Of a DNA stretch of 64,000 bases, positions 61,044-64,000 are shown piece after piece. Every line of letters begins with the position of its first letter. The stretch's first letter is position 1. Both the position numbers and the translations under genes were made by a program. The notes below the pieces were generated by a model. The model saw only the letters and a list, made by a program, of their open reading frames with translations. It searched no databases and was not told the origin of the DNA. The DNA is from Pseudoclavibacter chungangensis (lineage in GTDB: Bacteria > Actinomycetota > Actinomycetes > Actinomycetales > Microbacteriaceae): positions 2,976,001 to 3,040,000 of the forward strand of contig NZ_JACCFV010000001.1 of assembly GCF_013410545.1 (NCBI RefSeq). Reading direction: 5' to 3'.

Positions 61044-61070
61044 CGGTGCATCACCGTGGGTGATGCACCG
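61044..61070 (-). promoter_or_regulatory. Palindrome upstream of the GMC gene
   Basis: Arms CGGTGCATCACC (61044-61055) and GGTGATGCACCG (61059-61070) pair perfectly around GTG. It holds TGCATCAC-N5-GTGATGCA with an ATC-N9-GAT core, centred 109 bp upstream of the GMC start. It also lies 34 bp beyond the ccsB stop and could double as a terminator, but no T-run follows on the minus strand. Confidence 0.65.
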
Positions 61071-61103
61071 TCGCGTGCGTGACGGCGCGTCCGCCGAAGG
61101 ACC

Positions 61104-62201
61104 TCAGAGCCCGGAGTACGCGTGCAGCCCCTTGAAGAAGACGTTGACGATGCCGAAGTTGAACAGCACGGTCAGGAAGCCGACGATCGAGAGCCATGCG
61201 GAGGGCGTCCCGCGCCAGCCGCGCGTCGCACGCGCGTGGATGTACCCGGCGTAGACGACCCAGATGATGAACGTCCAAACCTCCTTCGTGTCCCAACCCC
61301 AGTAGCGTCCCCACGCCTGCTCGGCCCAGATCGCGCCGCAGATGAGCGTGAAGGTCCACAGGATGAAGCCGACGACGTTGATCCGGTACGCGAGGTTCTC
61401 GAGCCGATCGGTGTCGGGGAGCGCCTGCAGGAAGCGGATCTTCGAGACGCGCCCGGCTCGCGCGTTCGCGGCGCGTCGCGTCTGGAGCAGCTGGAAGACG
61501 CTGAGACCGAATCCGAGGGCGAGGCATCCGGTCGCGAGCGAGGCGATGAAGACGTGGATGACGAGCCACGCCGATTGGAGGGCGGGCGCGAGCGGGACGA
61601 CGTCGACGTAGAACCCGAGCGTCGTGAGGTTGAGCCAAAGCACCGCGAAGCCCGTGATGAAGGTTCCGAGGAAGCGCACGTCGGTCCAGAACTGGACGGC
61701 GAAGAACACGAGCACGATGAGCAGCGTGAACGTCATCGAGAACTCGTACATGTTCGACCAGGGCACGCGTCCGGCCGCGATGCCGCGCAGGATCGCCGCG
61801 GCGAGGTGGACGGCGAAGCCGAGGCCCATGATCCACATCGCGATGCGGAGCGACGGCGTCGCACGTGTGTCGCGCCAGCCGTCCTCGACGGTCGCGCGCG
61901 TCGATGCGAGTTTTCGTCCGGTGGCGGTCGTCGCGTCGGCGTCCGCGGTCGGGTCCGGGATGTCGGCGCCGGTCGCGTGGCCGTCGCTCGCCGTTCCCGC
62001 GGTGGCCCGGGCCCCGACGAGCGTGCGCTTCGTCGCGCCGACCGCGGATCCGGCCGCTCGTGGTGCGCCGATCCGGGCCGAGCGGCCCGCGAGGTCCATC
62101 GCGAAGAAGATGAAGGAGATCGCGTACGCGGCCATCGCGACGTACAGGAGCGTGTTCGACCACGTCGACAGGGTCTCGGTCAGACTGGTTGGGTCGCTCA
62201 C
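61104..62201 (-). CDS. ccsB: Cytochrome c biogenesis protein CcsB/ResC
   Basis: A 365-residue membrane protein, the heme-handling half of the System II cytochrome c synthetase. The heme-binding WWD signature is 'IWAEQAWGRYWGWDTKEVWTFIIWVVY'. Eight or so helices surround conserved His residues ('GFAVHLAAAILRG', 'WLVIHVFIASLA'). After the first helix there is an inserted Ala/Thr/Asp-rich stretch of about 60 residues (about 50-105), probably a cytoplasmic loop. GTG 62201 overlaps the resB stop by 4 bp (GTGA), so the two halves are translationally coupled. Confidence 0.94.
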   Translation of the reverse strand: MSDPTSLTETLSTWSNTLLYVAMAAYAISFIFFAMDLAGRSARIGAPRAAGSAVGATKRTLVGARATAGTASDGHATGADIPDPTADADATTATGRKLASTRATVEDGWRDTRATPSLRIAMWIMGLGFAVHLAAAILRGIAAGRVPWSNMYEFSMTFTLLIVLVFFAVQFWTDVRFLGTFITGFAVLWLNLTTLGFYVDVVPLAPALQSAWLVIHVFIASLATGCLALGFGLSVFQLLQTRRAANARAGRVSKIRFLQALPDTDRLENLAYRINVVGFILWTFTLICGAIWAEQAWGRYWGWDTKEVWTFIIWVVYAGYIHARATRGWRGTPSAWLSIVGFLTVLFNFGIVNVFFKGLHAYSGL

Positions 62202-63880
62202 GTCGTGCCTTCGTTCGTCTGCGGGGGTGGTGGGTCTTCGAGGTAGCCTACGAGGCCTTCCGAATGTGCGTCGAGCAGTTCGTTCACGGCGACCGCGAGT
62301 TGCGGGTCCTCGCCGCGGTTGAGGCCGGCGTATTCGACGAGCAGGGTGCCGTCGGGCTGTGGGATCGCCTTGACCCACATGCGTCGGCGCGGCACGAGCA
62401 GTGCAACGAGGAGCCCCGCCACGATGAGGATCGCGCAGGTGAGCACGGGCAGCTGCGTCGGATCGTGGTGGACGTCGAACGAGGCGAATCGGGGGATGTC
62501 GCCGAGGGTCACGGTGCCGCGGCCGCCGGGGAGCTCGACGGTCTCGCCGGGCCGGAGCTGGAGTGCGCGGGTGCCCGTGTCGCCGCCCGCGAGTTGCGTG
62601 AGCGTCTCCGTCTCGAGCGAGTAGACGCTCCTGGGCACACCGTCGTCGATGCCGAGGTCGCCCTCGTAGACGTTGAGCGTGAGGAGCGGATCGCGCAGGT
62701 CCGGGTGGTCGGACGAGTAGGCGCCCGAGTCGAGTTCGACCGCGCTCGGGTAGAAGAAGCCGATCATGCCGAGCTGCTGTTGGAGCCCGTCGGGCACCTT
62801 CACGACACCGAGGCTCGTGAGGTTGTTGTCCTGCGGGAGGAACGGCACGTTGTCCTCGAACACGACCGCGCCGTTCGGGTCCCGCACCGTGATCTGCGGG
62901 GCGTAGCCGTTTCCGAGCAGGTACACGTTCGTGTCGTCGTACCGCAGGGGCGCGTTGACGCGCACGGTGTCGTTCGCGGTCGTCCCGTCGGGGTCGATGA
63001 CGGTGACGTTCGCCGCGAAGTCGGTCGGCTGCCCGATCGCGTTGGGGTTGGTCGACTCGTAGGTGATGTCGAACGAGTCGAGTCGCATCGCGTAGGGCGT
63101 CAGCTGCTCGGGCGAGAAGAAGCGGCCGGGCGTGAAGGACGAGTAGCTGACGAGATCGTTGACGAAGGTCTGCCCTTCGACGACGACGCGTTGCGCCTGC
63201 CACGAGAAGCCGCCGCCGATGCCGACGGCGATGATGATGCCGAGCATCGCGATATGGAACACGAGGTTGCCGGTCTCGCGCAGGTAGCCGCGTTCGGCGG
63301 AGACGGACAGTCCGCGTGTGCCCTTGTCGACGAGCACGGTGCGGTAGCCGCGTTTGTCGAGGAGGGCCTTGGCCTGCGCGATCACCTCGCCGCGGTGCTC
63401 GGCGGCGATGTGGTCGAGTCGGAGGGTGGAGTACGCGTCGAGCCGCTCGAGGCGAGCCGGTGTCGTCGGTGGCGGGGTGCGCAGTGCCTTCCAGTGGTGG
63501 GAGATGCGCGGGATGATGCAGCCGACGAGGGACACGAACAGCAGCAGGTAGATCGCGGTGAACCAGACCGAGCCGTAGACGTCGAACATCTGCAGCTTGT
63601 CGAGCACGGGCGCGAGTTCGGGTTCGGTCGCGAAGTACTGGGTGACGCCGTTGGGGTCGCTCGAGCGCTGCGGGACGAGCGAGCCCGGCACTGCGGCGAC
63701 GGCGAGCAGCAGAAGCAGCAGGAGCGCGACGCGCATGCTCGTGAGCTGTCGCCACATGGCGCGCAGGAACCCGACGATGCGGCCGAGCGGCCCCACGGGC
63801 CCGGAGGTGCGCGCGGGTTTGCGATCGCGCTGCTCGAACCCGATCCGCCCCGCGTCGACGTGATCAGATGGGCGCGACAT
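62198..63880 (-). CDS. resB: Cytochrome c biogenesis protein ResB
   Basis: A 560-residue membrane protein, partner of CcsB in apocytochrome c-heme ligation. Landmarks are 'MWRQLTSMRVALLLLLLLAVAAVPGSLVPQR' (TM1), 'FDVYGSVWFTAIYLLLFVSLVGCIIPR' (TM2), 'ERGYLRETGNLVFHIAMLGIIIAVGIGG' with a conserved His (TM3), then a large extracytoplasmic domain and a last helix near residue 470. ATG 63880 (MSRPSDHVDAG) overlaps the end of ccdA by 17 bp. Confidence 0.94.
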   Translation of the reverse strand: MSRPSDHVDAGRIGFEQRDRKPARTSGPVGPLGRIVGFLRAMWRQLTSMRVALLLLLLLAVAAVPGSLVPQRSSDPNGVTQYFATEPELAPVLDKLQMFDVYGSVWFTAIYLLLFVSLVGCIIPRISHHWKALRTPPPTTPARLERLDAYSTLRLDHIAAEHRGEVIAQAKALLDKRGYRTVLVDKGTRGLSVSAERGYLRETGNLVFHIAMLGIIIAVGIGGGFSWQAQRVVVEGQTFVNDLVSYSSFTPGRFFSPEQLTPYAMRLDSFDITYESTNPNAIGQPTDFAANVTVIDPDGTTANDTVRVNAPLRYDDTNVYLLGNGYAPQITVRDPNGAVVFEDNVPFLPQDNNLTSLGVVKVPDGLQQQLGMIGFFYPSAVELDSGAYSSDHPDLRDPLLTLNVYEGDLGIDDGVPRSVYSLETETLTQLAGGDTGTRALQLRPGETVELPGGRGTVTLGDIPRFASFDVHHDPTQLPVLTCAILIVAGLLVALLVPRRRMWVKAIPQPDGTLLVEYAGLNRGEDPQLAVAVNELLDAHSEGLVGYLEDPPPPQTNEGTT

Positions 63881-64000
63881 AGCCGGGGAGGATCGATCCG
63901 ACGACGGACACGAACTGCTGCCACACGCCGAACACCATGAGCAGGCCGATGAGCATGAGGAGGGCCCCACCGGCCAGGTTGATCGCGCGGATGTGCCGGC
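63864..64000 (-). CDS. ccdA: Cytochrome c biogenesis protein CcdA, C-terminal end only
   Basis: The last 45 codons of a minus-strand gene that continues beyond the window. The sequence RHIRAINLAGGALLMLIGLL, followed by a hydrophobic helix and ending GYVAPI, is the last membrane segment and tail of actinobacterial CcdA. CcdA brings reducing power across the membrane for heme attachment. It leads the ccdA-resB-ccsB operon with overlapping genes. Confidence 0.85.
   Translation of the reverse strand, partial: RHIRAINLAGGALLMLIGLLMVFGVWQQFVSVVGSILPGYVAPI

Noticed and set aside
61044..61070. The GMC-upstream palindrome as merely the ccsB terminator
   Set aside because: A dual role is possible, but the same TGCATCAC-N5-GTGATGCA occurs upstream of NCS1, and both are centred about 110 bp before a start codon, so an operator is the better explanation.

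Overview
The window is G+C-rich DNA with GTG/ATG starts, 4-bp start/stop overlaps and a menaquinone pathway. It carries FprA-type ferredoxin reductase, System II cytochrome c maturation genes, a FruR-FruK-FruA-HPr module and a DUF222/HNH '13E12' gene. This points to an actinobacterium of the order Micrococcales, most likely Microbacteriaceae; the genus is not assigned.

1-8.4 kb: an OpuC-type osmoprotectant ABC transporter operon (ATPase, two permeases, start of the binding protein), small unknown genes and an intact sugar-porter MFS gene. Next comes a decayed sugar locus with remnants of a LacI regulator, a sugar-phosphate isomerase/epimerase and Gfo/Idh/MocA dehydrogenase(s). 8.4-20.8 kb: housekeeping. 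There are tRNA-Met, tRNA-Thr and tRNA-Tyr, an M23 cell-wall hydrolase with a very long disordered N-terminus and an inositol-monophosphatase-like gene. The fructose PTS operon (fruR-fruK-fruA, then ptsH), a butanediol-type dehydrogenase, YajQ and a cardiolipin synthase follow.

21-35.4 kb: menaquinone region. It holds fprA, a long-chain polyprenyl diphosphate synthase, menG, menF, a PPK2 kinase, menD, menA, menE, menB and menC, plus PLDc_N and DUF4229 membrane proteins.

35.4-61 kb: an accessory catabolic block between the menaquinone genes and the cytochrome c maturation genes. Its first half has an IclR regulator and a complete three-component Rieske oxygenase (ferredoxin, reductase, quaternary-ammonium-type terminal oxygenase). 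It continues with a BCCT betaine/carnitine-type transporter, an NCS1 permease gene split by a 1484-bp ISL3-family element, an aldehyde dehydrogenase, a copper amine oxidase, LysR-1 and a flavin monooxygenase. The inferred logic is uptake of a methylated quaternary amine, oxidative N-demethylation, then amine and aldehyde oxidation. After a 13E12-family gene, the second half is run by LysR-2, a close paralogue of LysR-1. It contains RidA, DUF1028 and M20 hydrolase genes, an MHS-type transporter, a second (intact) NCS1 permease and a GMC oxidoreductase.

The most notable new observation is a composite promoter pattern in the LysR-2 half. A GCATC-N9-GATGC-like palindrome, containing the LysR-type ATC-N9-GAT core, sits 103-110 bp upstream of the NCS1, GMC and MHS start codons, and a variant lies between LysR-2 and RidA. 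In all four promoters it is followed at similar spacing by a second shared element. This predicts one LysR-controlled regulon of four transcription units.

61.1-64 kb: ccsB, resB and the 3' end of ccdA, an overlapping cytochrome c maturation operon.
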